A stretch of DNA of 64,000 nucleotides from Streptomyces pactum (GCF_002005225.1 NZ_CP019724.1:2978501-3042500); one strand, 5' to 3'; numbered from the stretch's first letter, positions 33,387 to 44,846 are shown. Translations and numbers: made by a program. The notes: generated by a model not told the origin, from the letters alone.

Positions 33387-34612
33387 CCCTCGGTCTTCGC
33401 CGGGTCGTAGAAGAAGTTCTCGAAGTCGGCCGGGTCGTTGAAGCCGTTGGCGAAGCGGTCGGCGACGGGCTGGAGCTGGCCGGCGGCGCCGATCAGGTTC
33501 AGGACGTGCTCCGGCGGCGGGGCGAGCATCGTGTTCGTCCACTTGGTGACGTGCCGGGCCGTGTCCCAGTAGCGGTCGAAGGTCTGCCGCATCCAGGCCT
33601 CGTCGAACTCCTTCTCCCCCTGCTCCAGGATGGAGGCGAGGTAGGAGGCGGCGCACTTGGAGGCGGAGTTGGAGCCCTGGCCGGTGATCGGGTCGTTGGC
33701 GACGACCACGTCGGCCACGCCGAGGACCAGGCCGCCGCCGGGGAGGCGGCCGACCGGGTTGCGGACGGTGGGGGCGTAGCGGCCGGCGAGGGTGCCGCCG
33801 GCGTCGGTCAGTTCGACCTTGGTGGCCCGCGCGTACTCCCAGGGGAGGAACTTCTCCATGAGTTCCAGGGTCAGGGAGAGGTGCTCCGCCGGGTCCTTGA
33901 CGTCCTTGAAGGCGTCCAGCGGGCCGCCGGGTATGCCCTCCCAGAACAGGATGTCGGCGCGGCCCGAGGTCGTGAACGTCGGCATGATGAACATCTCGCC
34001 GACGCCCGGGACCAGGTTGCAGCGGACGGCCTCCGTCTCCGGGTGCTCCGGGCGCGGGCCCATCCCGTGGACGTAGGCCACCGCGAGCGCGCGCTGCGGT
34101 TCGCTGTACGGGGAGCGGGAGGCGTCGCGGCCGAACATCTGCACCAGCTCGCCCTTGCCCGCCGAGACGAGGACGAGGTCGTAGGCACGGGCGAAGTAGT
34201 CCAGGTCGCCGACGGCCGCGCCGTGAATGACCAACTGGCCGCCGCGCTGCGCGAAGGTCTCCATCCAGCCGGCCATCTTCACCCGCTGGTCGACCGACTG
34301 CGCGAAGCCGTCGAGGTGCCCCAGCCAGTCGATCGCGCGCTGCGAGGGGCCCGGGTCGAAGGAGCCGGGGGCCGCCACCGAGACGCCGAGTCCCTCGATC
34401 TTCGGGGCCTGGGACTCCCAGAAGTTCAGTTGGAGGTCGCGCTCGTGCTGGAGTGCCGTGTGGAACATGCACTGCGTCGACATGACCCGGCCGGTGCGGA
34501 TCTCGTCGGCGGTCCGGTTGGACATCAGGGTGACCTCGTAGCCGTGCGACTGGAGGCCGAGGGCGAGCTGGAGTCCGGACTGGCCGGCTCCGACGACGAG
34601 TATCTTCCGCAT
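33350..34612 (-). CDS. StyA-like FAD-dependent monooxygenase linked to the conservon
   Basis: A 420-residue group E flavoprotein. The FAD-binding start is KILVVGAGQSGLQLALGLQSHGYEVTLMSNR, and STQCMFHTALQHERDLQLNFW is typical of styrene/indole monooxygenases (StyA). The second FAD segment is PGGGLVLGVADVVVANDPITGQGSNSASKCAASYLASI. Such enzymes epoxidise small aromatics using FADH2 from a reductase; no reductase gene is nearby. The gene follows cvnD by 15 bases on the same strand and appears to be the fifth gene of that operon. The substrate is unknown. Confidence 0.9.
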   Translation of the reverse strand: MRKILVVGAGQSGLQLALGLQSHGYEVTLMSNRTADEIRTGRVMSTQCMFHTALQHERDLQLNFWESQAPKIEGLGVSVAAPGSFDPGPSQRAIDWLGHLDGFAQSVDQRVKMAGWMETFAQRGGQLVIHGAAVGDLDYFARAYDLVLVSAGKGELVQMFGRDASRSPYSEPQRALAVAYVHGMGPRPEHPETEAVRCNLVPGVGEMFIMPTFTTSGRADILFWEGIPGGPLDAFKDVKDPAEHLSLTLELMEKFLPWEYARATKVELTDAGGTLAGRYAPTVRNPVGRLPGGGLVLGVADVVVANDPITGQGSNSASKCAASYLASILEQGEKEFDEAWMRQTFDRYWDTARHVTKWTNTMLAPPPEHVLNLIGAAGQLQPVADRFANGFNDPADFENFFYDPAKTEGYLTEVSGAAGA

Positions 34613-34627
34613 GCGGGGTTCCGTCTC

Positions 34628-35266
34628 CTACTCGGGGGTTTCGTCGAGCGCGTGGCCCACGAGGGACAAGAGGGTCTCGATGGCCGAGATCCGGCGGCGC
34701 GCATCCATGATCATTACAGGTATGTGCGCGGGGATCGTCAACGCCTCCCGCACGTCCTCCGCCTCGAACAGCTCACTGCCGTCGAAGTGGTTCACCGCGA
34801 CGACGTACGGCAGTCCGCAGCTCTCGAAGTAGTCCAGCGCCGGGAAGCAGTCCTTCAGGCGGCGGGTGTCGGCCAGCACGACGGCGCCGATCGCGCCGCG
34901 CACCAGGTCGTCCCACATGAACCAGAACCGCTGCTGCCCCGGCGTGCCGAACAGGTAGAGCACCAGGTCGTCGTCGAGCGTGATGCGGCCGAAGTCCATG
35001 GCCACGGTGGTGGTGAGCTTGCCCGGGGTGTCGGTGAGGTCGTCGGTCTCCTGGCTCGCCTCGGTCATCAGCGCCTCGGTCTGCAGGGGCGTGATCTCCG
35101 AGACGGCGGTGACCAGCGTGGTCTTGCCGACGCCGAACCCTCCCGCCACCACGATCTTCGTGGCTATGGGCGCGCGGGTGCGATCCGTCTGCCAGGGCTG
35201 CATGGGCTCGTCGGGGTCGACGAGCGGGGAGACGCCGTAGGCGGCGTCAGAGACGGCGGAGTCCAC
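34628..35266 (-). CDS. cvnD: Conservon Ras-like ATP/GTP-binding protein CvnD
   Basis: The 212-residue small GTPase-like protein has the P-loop KIVVAGGFGVGKTTLVTAVSE, a switch region (TTTVAMDFGRITL), G3 LYLFGTPGQQRFWFMWDDL and NHFD in place of NKxD. This is the MglA/CvnD type of the conservons, thought to relay signals from the CvnA kinase at the membrane. GTG 35266 lies within the last codons of cvnC (20-base overlap). Confidence 0.95.
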   Translation of the reverse strand: MDSAVSDAAYGVSPLVDPDEPMQPWQTDRTRAPIATKIVVAGGFGVGKTTLVTAVSEITPLQTEALMTEASQETDDLTDTPGKLTTTVAMDFGRITLDDDLVLYLFGTPGQQRFWFMWDDLVRGAIGAVVLADTRRLKDCFPALDYFESCGLPYVVAVNHFDGSELFEAEDVREALTIPAHIPVMIMDARRRISAIETLLSLVGHALDETPE

Positions 35267-35717
35267 TGAGCACCCTTTCGAGCAGAGCGCGGTCCGGGCG
35301 GCCCGTTCCGTGGCCGGTCCCGGTTCCGTACACACGGATCTTTCCCTGGTCCGCGAGGTCGCTGAGGAGCACGCGGACCACGCCGAGCGGCATCTTCAGC
35401 AGCGCGGCGATCTCGGCCACCGTACGCATACGGCGGCACAGTTCGACGATGGCCCGCATCTCCGGCATCACGCGGGAGGTGAGCGAGCCTCCCCCACTGC
35501 CAAATGCGTGGGAGGTACCCCCAGTCAGTTCCTTGCGCTCCTCGGCGGCTTCCAGCGCGGCGGTGCCGGCCGTGGCGCCGACGAACGTCTCGACGAGCAG
35601 GACGTGCCCGAAGCGGGTACGGCCGCCGGTGAGCGAGTAGGGGCGTACGCGGGCGGACTTGCGGTCCGAGCCGCGTACGGGGAGGGACTTCGGGGGTTTC
35701 CTGGGGCTGCTGCTCAT
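35247..35717 (-). CDS. cvnC: Conservon DUF742 protein CvnC (with palindromic insertion)
   Basis: The 156-residue protein holds the DUF742 winged-helix part: RPYSLTGGRTRFGHVLLVETFV at the start and MRAIVELCRRMRTVAEIAALLKMPLGVVRVLLSDLADQGKIRV near the end. Between these, residues reading GGTSHAFGSGGGS are encoded by a palindromic element (35487-35523) that looks inserted in frame. The start overlaps the cvnB stop by four bases. In conservons CvnC forms part of a membrane-associated complex with CvnA, B and D. Confidence 0.93.
   Translation of the reverse strand: MSSSPRKPPKSLPVRGSDRKSARVRPYSLTGGRTRFGHVLLVETFVGATAGTAALEAAEERKELTGGTSHAFGSGGGSLTSRVMPEMRAIVELCRRMRTVAEIAALLKMPLGVVRVLLSDLADQGKIRVYGTGTGHGTGRPDRALLERVLSGLRRL
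35487..35523. repeat. Intragenic palindromic element in cvnC
   Basis: The sequence has CTCCCAC-type arms: CCTCCCCCAC, then TGCCAAATGC, then GTGGGAGG and ACCCCC. It forms a hairpin and resembles short palindromic elements dispersed in Streptomyces genomes. An inverted relative lies in cvnB (36074-36117). Confidence 0.7.
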
Positions 35718-36259
35718 CGGGTACTCCCCGTCGAGGTCGTCTCGGTCTCCAGGGATTTCCGCAGCTCGCTGCGGAGTTCGGGGGTCAGGACGTGGCCGGC
35801 GCGGCCGACGAACAGCGCCATGTGGTACGCGATGACGCTCATGTCGGCGTCCGCGGAGCCGTGCACACCGAGCAGCGAGCCGTCGCTGATCGACATCACG
35901 AACAGGCTGCCCTCGTCCATGGCGACCATCGTGTGCTTCACGTTGCCGAAGTCCATCAGCCGGGCGGCGCCGATGGTGAGGCTGCCGACGCCGGAGACGA
36001 CGGTGGCGAGGTCGGCGACGGATCCCCGCGGGCCGCTGCGGCGCACGGCCTGGGCCTCGCGGGCCGCGTCGATGGGGGTCCCCCCGCGCGAGCTCGTTCG
36101 AGCGTGGGGGAGGTCCTGATCGGAGGAGAGCAGCAGCAGGCCGTCGGAGGAGACGACCGCGACCGAGAGGATGCCGGGCACCTCCTCGACCAGGTTGGTC
36201 AGCAGCCAGTGCAGATTGCGGGCTTCACTGCTGAGTCCGAAGGTACTGGGCGCGCTCAA
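35714..36259 (-). CDS. cvnB: Conservon roadblock/LC7 protein CvnB (with palindromic insertion)
   Basis: This 181-residue roadblock/LC7 (MglB-like) protein reads LHWLLTNLVEEVPGILSVAVVSSDGLLLLSS, then SVADLATVVSGVGSLTIGAARLMDFGNVKHTMVAMDEGSLFVMSISDGSLLGVHG. It is thought to regulate the CvnD GTPase. It is about 40 residues longer than typical CvnB proteins. Part of this is the segment PHARTSSRGGTPIDAA, encoded by a palindromic element at 36074-36117. Four-base overlaps join it to cvnA and cvnC. Confidence 0.94.
   Translation of the reverse strand: MSAPSTFGLSSEARNLHWLLTNLVEEVPGILSVAVVSSDGLLLLSSDQDLPHARTSSRGGTPIDAAREAQAVRRSGPRGSVADLATVVSGVGSLTIGAARLMDFGNVKHTMVAMDEGSLFVMSISDGSLLGVHGSADADMSVIAYHMALFVGRAGHVLTPELRSELRKSLETETTSTGSTR
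36074..36117. repeat. Intragenic palindromic element in cvnB
   Basis: GGGGGTCCCCCC, a GC-rich loop with GAGCTC and TTCGAGC, then GTGGGGGAGG form a hairpin. On the opposite strand it starts CCTCCCCCAC, like the element in cvnC. The host frame remains open through it. Confidence 0.7.
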
Positions 36260-39200
36260 CTACTTGCCTCCTCGACAGTGCCCCCCGTGGCTTCTTCGGT
36301 TTTCCCCGCTTCGGCGGTCGGCGCCTCGGTCTGAGCGGTCCGGTCGGCGATCTCCGCCTCGACGTCGCGGCGACCTGCCTCCGCGCCCCGGCGGAAACCG
36401 CCCAGGCGGCGGCGGAGTGCGTCGGCGTCGACGGAACCCGCCGAGCGCGGCCGCGGGTCCGCCGCGGGTGTGCTGAGCTTCGGGGTCCGCTTGGGCAGCC
36501 CCTTGTCGGTGACGGGCTCGGCCGGTCCGGCGTCCTCGGCGGTACCGGCGGTCTCGGCGGTACCGGCAGTCTCAGCGGTCTCGGCGGTACCGGCAATCTC
36601 GGCGGTACCGGCAGTCTCGGCCCGCGCGGTGCCCTCGTCCGGGGTGCGGTCGTGGGTGTCGGGGCCGATGGCGTAGGGGCCGGCGGAGCGCTGTCCCGGG
36701 AGCTCGATCGCGGTGGGCTCCTGCGGGGCGGGCTCCGGCGTGGATTCCTCCGGTGCCGGTGCCGGTTCCGGTGCCGGTTCCGTGGTCTGGGCCTCTGCCT
36801 GGTCCGGTGCCTGTCCTCGGTCCGGTGCCTGTTCCGTGGTCTGTGCCGGTTCCGGTTCCGTGGGCTCTGCCGGTTCCGGTGTCGGCGTCGGCAGCAGGAG
36901 GGCCATCGTGGCGTCGTCGGGGAGGTCGCGGCCCGGTCGGGAGGACGCGGAGTCCTCCGCTTCCGGGACGGGCTCCGGGGCCGCCTCCGGGGCGGGCTCC
37001 GGGTCCGCGCCCGGGCCGGCTTCCCGTGCCCGGTCCGTCTCCGGTGCCGCCGGCGGGACCGGGGAGGGAGCCGGTGCGGGCGCCGCGGCCGCTTCCGCCT
37101 CCGGGGCCGCCTCCTCGCTCTTGGCCTCGTCGGCCTCCGCGCGCCGTACGGCCTGTTCCGCCGAGGCGACCAACGGGTCCACGCCGTCCAGCGGACCCTT
37201 CTCCGCGCGGCCGTGCAGGACGTTGGAGTTGGCCTCCGCGTCGGCGCCCGGCAGGGAGAAGGAGCCGGTGCCCTCGGACATCGGCACGGTCGGGGCGACG
37301 GCGGCCGGCGGGGCCGCCGCGAGCAGGGTGTCCGGAAGGACCACGACGGCCGCGACGCCGCCCTGCTTCTGCTCCCGCAGCCGCACGCGCGCACCGTGCC
37401 GGTGGGCCAGCCGGGCCACCACGTACAGGCCGAGCCCGAGACCGTCGTCGCCCTCCTGGTCGTAGGGCGCGTCCGGGTCGAAGTCGGTGAGTCGGGCGTT
37501 GAGCCGCTGGAGCCGCTCGGTGACCATGCCGATGCCCTCGTCCTGGACGGAGAGCATCACCTCGCCGTTCTCCAGCAGCCAGCCGGAGACCTCGACGGGC
37601 AGGTCCGGCGGCGAGAAGGAGGTGGCGTTCTCCATCAGCTCGGCCAGCAGGTGGGAGAGGTCGTCGGCGGCGAATCCGGCCACGTGCGCGTGCGGCGGCA
37701 GCGCGGCGATGCGGACCCGCTCGTAGCGTTCGATCTCGCTGACCGCGGCCCGGACCACGTCGACCAGCGGCACCGGCCCGGCGCTGTGCTGGACATGCTC
37801 GGTGCCGGCGAGGACGAGGAGGTTCTCGCTGTGCCGGCGCATGACCGTGGCGAAGTGGTCGAGCTTGAACAGGGTGGAGAGACGGTCCGGGTCCTGCTCG
37901 CGCTCCTCCAGGCTCTCGATGACCGCGAGTTGCCGCTCGACCAGGCCGAGGGTGCGCAGCGCGAGGTTCACGAAGGTGGAGCCGATGCTCTTGCGCACGA
38001 CCTCGAGCTGGGCGGCGGACTCGGCGAGTTCGGCGCGCAGTTCCTCGCGGGCGTCGGCCATCTTCTGCCGCTGGCCGACGAGGTGCTTGCGGTCGGCCTC
38101 CAGCGTGTTGACGCGCTCGGCGAGCGTGGCGGCGTGCGTGTGCAGGGCGTTGACGGAGCGGACGACCTGGGCGAACTCGTCGTTGCGGCCGGTGAAGGTG
38201 ACGGGCTCTTCGGCTGTGGGGTCCTCCGCGCCGGCCAGCCGGGCCGAGCCGCGGCGCAGCACCGACAGCGGGCGGGTGAGGGTGCGGGCCATGGCGGTGG
38301 CGACGCCGACGGCGAGCAGGATCAGGCCGCCGAGGGCCGCGATGCGGATCTCCAGCGCGGTGACGTCGTCGTCGCGCAGTTGCTCCAGGGCCGTGGTGCG
38401 CTTCTCGTACAGGGCGGACTCGGCGCCGCGCATGGCGTCGACGCGGGCGGAGAGCGCGGCGTCCAGCCTCTTGGTGCTGGTGCCGAGGTCGTCGTCGGAG
38501 AGCGTCGGCTCGTCCGTGAGGCCGGCGAGGTACTTCTCGGCGGAGTTGACCTCGGGGCCGGCGACCGTGGTGTCGAAGCTGCCGCGCGCCTCCTTGGGCG
38601 CGCCCTCGCGGAAGTCGGCGAGGGCGGCGTCGGAGCGCACCCGGGCCTGCTGGGCGGCGGCGGCGAGCGCGTCGCGCTGCTCGGCGTCGGCGTCCGAGGA
38701 GGTGGTCGTCTCGGTCGGCAGGCCCGTGATCGGGTCGATGACCGTCTGGGTGCTGCTCGGCACGTTCAGCGCCGCGAGCAGCAGGCCGCGGGTGGCGGCG
38801 GCCTGCTGGACGGCGGTGTCCAGCTCGGCCAGGGCGTACGCGCCGGCGCCCGCGCGGGGCGGCATGCGCTCGGCCAGCTCCTCCGCCAGGGCGTGGAGTT
38901 CGGTGATCGCCTCCGAGTACGCCTCGTGGGCCTCGAGGGCGCTGCTCTTGCCGGTGAGCGCCGCCCGGCGCAGCGCCGCGATGGCGTCCAGGTCCTCGCG
39001 CAGGGAGGCCGGCGTGTCGGTGTCGGCGCGCAGCTCCTCCACCTGCCGGTCGACGCGGGCGCTGCGCTGCTCGGAGGGCGCCTTGGACTCGGGGCGGTCG
39101 GCGGCGATGTACGGGGTGACCTCGTCCCGCTCGTCGGCGAGGGAGTGGGCGAGGGTCAGCGCGCCCTGGGTCTGCTCGGCGAGCGTCACCAGTTCCTGGG

Positions 39201-39438
39201 AGTCGTGCAGTTGCCCGGAGGCGGCCACGACCGACGGGGCTCCGGCCCCGGCGATGGCCGCGGCGACGACCGCCACGGCGACGATGAGGCGGTTGCGTAC
39301 GTGGGTCGGACGGCCCTTGCCGACGGGGGCCTGAGGCGGCGCCGGGGTGGAGGTGCCGGGGGTGCGCTCCGCGCTCCCCACGGGGGCCGTCTGCTTGCCT
39401 GTGCGACGAGGCCGCGTCTTGTGCACCGGTGCTCGCAT
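36256..39438 (-). CDS. cvnA: Conservon sensor kinase-like protein CvnA
   Basis: A protein of about 1060 residues. It has a basic N-terminus, a membrane helix (LIVAVAVVAAAIAGAGAPSVVAAS), a nitrate/nitrite-sensing-type outer domain, a second membrane helix (IAALGGLILLAVGVATAMARTLT), a HAMP region, a dimerisation/H-box-like part (FKLDHFATVMRRHSENLLVLAG) and a GHKL ATPase (HLLAELMENATSFSPP, VQDEGIGM, GLGLYVVARLAHRHGA). A long Glu/Pro/Ala-rich tail follows, with an AETAGT-type repeat. The start could be ATG 39438 or GTG 39426; the latter has AGGA 11 bases upstream. It heads the five-gene conservon operon. Confidence 0.9.
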   Translation of the reverse strand: MRAPVHKTRPRRTGKQTAPVGSAERTPGTSTPAPPQAPVGKGRPTHVRNRLIVAVAVVAAAIAGAGAPSVVAASGQLHDSQELVTLAEQTQGALTLAHSLADERDEVTPYIAADRPESKAPSEQRSARVDRQVEELRADTDTPASLREDLDAIAALRRAALTGKSSALEAHEAYSEAITELHALAEELAERMPPRAGAGAYALAELDTAVQQAAATRGLLLAALNVPSSTQTVIDPITGLPTETTTSSDADAEQRDALAAAAQQARVRSDAALADFREGAPKEARGSFDTTVAGPEVNSAEKYLAGLTDEPTLSDDDLGTSTKRLDAALSARVDAMRGAESALYEKRTTALEQLRDDDVTALEIRIAALGGLILLAVGVATAMARTLTRPLSVLRRGSARLAGAEDPTAEEPVTFTGRNDEFAQVVRSVNALHTHAATLAERVNTLEADRKHLVGQRQKMADAREELRAELAESAAQLEVVRKSIGSTFVNLALRTLGLVERQLAVIESLEEREQDPDRLSTLFKLDHFATVMRRHSENLLVLAGTEHVQHSAGPVPLVDVVRAAVSEIERYERVRIAALPPHAHVAGFAADDLSHLLAELMENATSFSPPDLPVEVSGWLLENGEVMLSVQDEGIGMVTERLQRLNARLTDFDPDAPYDQEGDDGLGLGLYVVARLAHRHGARVRLREQKQGGVAAVVVLPDTLLAAAPPAAVAPTVPMSEGTGSFSLPGADAEANSNVLHGRAEKGPLDGVDPLVASAEQAVRRAEADEAKSEEAAPEAEAAAAPAPAPSPVPPAAPETDRAREAGPGADPEPAPEAAPEPVPEAEDSASSRPGRDLPDDATMALLLPTPTPEPAEPTEPEPAQTTEQAPDRGQAPDQAEAQTTEPAPEPAPAPEESTPEPAPQEPTAIELPGQRSAGPYAIGPDTHDRTPDEGTARAETAGTAEIAGTAETAETAGTAETAGTAEDAGPAEPVTDKGLPKRTPKLSTPAADPRPRSAGSVDADALRRRLGGFRRGAEAGRRDVEAEIADRTAQTEAPTAEAGKTEEATGGTVEEASS
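36540..36623. repeat. 18-bp tandem repeat in the cvnA tail
   Basis: About four and a half units of GGTACCGGCRRTCTCGGC encode the AETAGT repeat in the acidic C-terminal tail. Confidence 0.8.
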
Positions 39439-39878
39439 TCCTGACTCGTGTACCCGTGGGCCCGGGTGGCGCTCCGTCAACTGGCCGGTCGGCGCGTGCA
39501 CCCTCCGCCACGCTCTGGGCTGCTCCCCGGCCGCCGACTGCGCATCGGACGGGGAGACCGCGTGAGCAGGGCAGGCCCTCCACCGGGTCCCGACCCTCCC
39601 AGTGCCGGTGGGCGGTGGGCGTGCATCATCCGACCCGCCACCCGAAGGAGTGAACCCCGGACGGGAGTTGGGGAGCAAGTTCCCCCGGCTCGGGCGACGC
39701 GGGTGCGCGGCGCGCCGGTTGGACGTCTGGGACGGGCGGTGGCACTATGTGCCGCCACGTGTTGCCGGAGTGCCGAATTCCACCCCAAATCCGGCGTCTG
39801 ACCTGCGCGCCTGCGTCGGTCCCGGGAAAGTCACCGGCCATTTGCGGACACCGTGAAGAGGTCGTGCAGACTGGCCGG
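39439..39878. other. Gap between cvnA and the PP2C-like gene
   Basis: This non-coding stretch is less GC-biased near 39770-39860 and should hold the two divergent promoters. No clear hexamers or palindromes were fixed. Confidence 0.5.
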
Positions 39879-40670
39879 ATGCGCACGGAACTCGTCTCGG
39901 AACCCGGCCTGCCCGACCACCCCAACGAGGACTTCGCGAGCGTCGGACTTCCGGCCTCGGGACAGGGTGGTTCGCTCGTCGTGCTGGACGGCGTGACCCC
40001 GCCGCGGACCGCGACGGGATGTCTGCATTCCGTGCCCTGGTTCACCGCGCACCTCGGCGGCGCCCTGACCGAACTGACCGTTTCACTGCCGGATGTCCCC
40101 CTCGCCGAAGCCCTGTCCCGCGCCATCGCTCGTACCTCGGCGGCACACGCGGAAACCTGTGACCTTTCTCACCCGCGGACTCCGCAGGCAACCGTGGCCC
40201 TGGCCCGCTGGTCCCCCGCCGCCGTCGAGTACCTGGTCCTGTCCGACTCGGCCCTGCTGGTCGAGGCCCCCGACGGCACGGTCACGGCCGTCCTCGACGA
40301 CCGGCTGGCCAGGCTGCCCCGGGCGGCCCTCGCCAGCGACGCGCTGGTCGACGCCAACCTGCGCAACAGGGAGGGCGGTTTCTTCACGGCCGCGGCCGAC
40401 CCGGCGGTGGCGGCGCGGGCGGTGACGGGCGTGCTGCCGCGCGACGAGGTGCGCACGCTGGCGGCGCTCACCGACGGGGCCGCGCGGTGGGTGGAGAAGT
40501 TCCGGGAGGGCGACTGGGCGGACTGGCTCGCGCTGGTACGGAAGCAGGGCGCGCAGGCGCTGGTGGACCGGGTGCGGGAGCTGGAGCGGTCGGACGCGGC
40601 GGGGGGCCGGGCGTTCCTGGGGGGCGGCAAGACGCACGACGACGCGACGGTGGTGTACGCGGAACTGTGA
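39879..40670 (+). CDS. PP2C-like phosphatase family protein
   Basis: The 263-residue protein resembles a compact PP2C fold: PDHPNEDFASVGLPASGQGGSLVVLDGVTPP contains the early Asp residues (NEDF, VVLDG), LVLSDSALLVEAPDG the central strand, and KTHDDATVVYAEL the closing DD motif that binds metal. It may dephosphorylate Ser/Thr in an unknown partner. Start ATG 39879 has a weak RBS. It is alone on this strand before the MarR gene. Confidence 0.75.
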   Translation: MRTELVSEPGLPDHPNEDFASVGLPASGQGGSLVVLDGVTPPRTATGCLHSVPWFTAHLGGALTELTVSLPDVPLAEALSRAIARTSAAHAETCDLSHPRTPQATVALARWSPAAVEYLVLSDSALLVEAPDGTVTAVLDDRLARLPRAALASDALVDANLRNREGGFFTAAADPAVAARAVTGVLPRDEVRTLAALTDGAARWVEKFREGDWADWLALVRKQGAQALVDRVRELERSDAAGGRAFLGGGKTHDDATVVYAEL

Positions 40671-40688
40671 ACGCGCCCGGGGGGCGCG

Positions 40689-41183
40689 CTACTTCTCCAT
40701 CCCCCGGTTCAGCTCGCGCAGCAGCCGGGCCAGTTCCGTCACCTCACGCGGGTCCCAGTCGGCGAGCCGGCGGGCGTACCGGGCGCGGCGCGCCTCCCGC
40801 ACCCGGCCGACGCGTGACTGGCCCTCCGGGGTCAGGGTGATCAGCCAGGCGCGGCCGTCCGCGGGGTCGGGTTCGCGGGCGACGAGACCGAGGTCCTCCA
40901 GGGCGCGCAGTTGGCGGGACATCGTCGCCTTGCCGACGCCGATGTAGGCGGCGAGCTCCGTGGCCCGCTGCCCGCCGCACTCGCCGAGCCGGACGAGAAG
41001 GCCGTACGCGGACGACTCCAGGTCGGGGTGGACCTCCCGGGCCATCTCGCCCTGATTGGCACGAGCCCGCCGGAGCAGGACCGTCAACTCCCGCTCCAGC
41101 GCCAGGAACTCCGGCTGGTTCACACCACTGCCGGACAGGTCGGATTCGACTCCGCGACCGCCGCCGTTCCCGTTTTCGTGCAC
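40689..41183 (-). CDS. MarR-family transcriptional regulator
   Basis: A 164-residue winged-helix regulator: SSAYGLLVRLGECGGQRATELAAYIGVGKATMSRQLRALEDLGLVARE is the DNA-binding core, and DPADGRAWLITLTPEGQSRV the wing. GTG 41183 with AGGGG upstream is chosen; ATG 41228 is an alternative adding 15 residues. It is convergent with the PP2C-like gene. Its target is unknown. Confidence 0.9.
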   Translation of the reverse strand: MHENGNGGGRGVESDLSGSGVNQPEFLALERELTVLLRRARANQGEMAREVHPDLESSAYGLLVRLGECGGQRATELAAYIGVGKATMSRQLRALEDLGLVAREPDPADGRAWLITLTPEGQSRVGRVREARRARYARRLADWDPREVTELARLLRELNRGMEK

Positions 41184-41421
41184 GTCAGCCCCTGCCTCGA
41201 TTTTCCCGGTCCTGAAAGTTTCCGCCACGGGCCACCATCACCGCAGCTTGGCAAGTATTTCGCAGGCTTAGACCAACGGCGTCTTCCGGGCCCTCTTCCC
41301 ACCCCCCGTTCTACGTGCGTAGCGTCTCCACCGGATCCACGATGGCATGCCCACGCCACCTGCGGGTCCTCCCCACTCACGCAACCCCCACCGAGCACCA
41401 CCGAGCCATCGGAGGCACGTC

Positions 41422-42249
41422 ATGCTCGTGCACAGATCCGGATCGGCCCGCGGCCGGCGCTTCGCCGTCACCGGGATCCTGCTCGCCGCCTTCTCCCTGG
41501 TGTCCGCCCTCCCCGCACAGGCGTCGTCGGCCGCCGACACCCCGCCGCGCGGCTCCGCCCACATGGGCATGGGCGTCCTCGAGCACGACGGGCGGCAGGG
41601 CACCCCCGTCCCGGGCGACGCCACCCAGACGGAGGGCGTCGACGTCTCCAGCCACCAGGGCAACGTCGCCTGGTCGACCCTGTGGAACAGCGGGGTCAAG
41701 TGGGCGTACGTCAAGGCCACCGAGGGGACGTACTACACCAACCCCTACTTCGCCCAGCAGTACAACGGCTCGTACAACGTCGGCATGATCCGCGGCGCCT
41801 ACCACTTCGCGACCCCGGACACGACGAGCGGCGCCGCCCAGGCCAACTACTTCGTCGACCACGGCGGCGGCTGGTCCCGCGACGGCAAGACGCTGCCGGG
41901 CGCCCTGGACATCGAGTGGAACCCGTACGGGGCCGCCTGCTACGGCAAGTCGCAGAGCCAGATGGTCTCCTGGATCCGCGACTTCCTGAACACCTACAAG
42001 GCGCGCACCGGCCGCGACGCCGTGATCTACACGGCCACGAGCTGGTGGACCCAGTGCACCGGCAACTACGGCGGCTTCGCGGCGAACAACCCGCTGTGGA
42101 TCGCCCGGTACGCCTCCTCGGTGGGGACGCTGCCGGCGGGCTGGCCGTACTACACGATGTGGCAGTACACCTCGTCCGGGCCGACGGTCGGGGACCACAA
42201 CAAGTTCAACGGGGCCCTGGACCGCGTCCGGGCGCTCGCCAACGGCTGA
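41422..42249 (+). CDS. Secreted GH25 lysozyme (N-acetylmuramidase)
   Basis: The 275-residue protein has a signal peptide (FAVTGILLAAFSLVSALPAQASSA) and a GH25 catalytic barrel. The barrel contains GVDVSSHQGNVAWSTLWNSGVKWAYVKATEGTYY, the acidic pair in ALDIEWNP, and YTMWQYTSSGPTVGDHNKFNG at the end. It cleaves MurNAc-GlcNAc bonds like the Streptomyces cellosyl enzymes. GGAGG lies six bases before ATG 41422. It has its own terminator. Confidence 0.95.
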   Translation: MLVHRSGSARGRRFAVTGILLAAFSLVSALPAQASSAADTPPRGSAHMGMGVLEHDGRQGTPVPGDATQTEGVDVSSHQGNVAWSTLWNSGVKWAYVKATEGTYYTNPYFAQQYNGSYNVGMIRGAYHFATPDTTSGAAQANYFVDHGGGWSRDGKTLPGALDIEWNPYGAACYGKSQSQMVSWIRDFLNTYKARTGRDAVIYTATSWWTQCTGNYGGFAANNPLWIARYASSVGTLPAGWPYYTMWQYTSSGPTVGDHNKFNGALDRVRALANG

Positions 42250-42261
42250 TCGGGCGGGGCA

Positions 42262-42296
42262 AGGGCCCGGGCCTCCCCACGGGAGCCCCGGGCCCT
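42262..42296. terminator. Terminator between the GH25 and lon genes
   Basis: The stem AGGGCCCGGG / CCCGGGCCCT continues with CTCCC/GGGAG around a 3-base loop. It is probably bidirectional for the convergent genes. Confidence 0.75.
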
Positions 42297-42325
42297 GTCC
42301 TTGCGGTCGCGTCCTCCCCAAGTGC

Positions 42326-44824
<2,499 letters not shown>

Positions 44825-44846
44825 GATCTCCCCTTCGGCAGTCAAG

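Noticed and set aside
32232..34472. 746-codon open frame spanning NlpC/P60 and the StyA-like gene
   Set aside because: It conflicts with two well-supported genes. Its Arg/Gly/Pro-rich composition is typical of a shadow frame.
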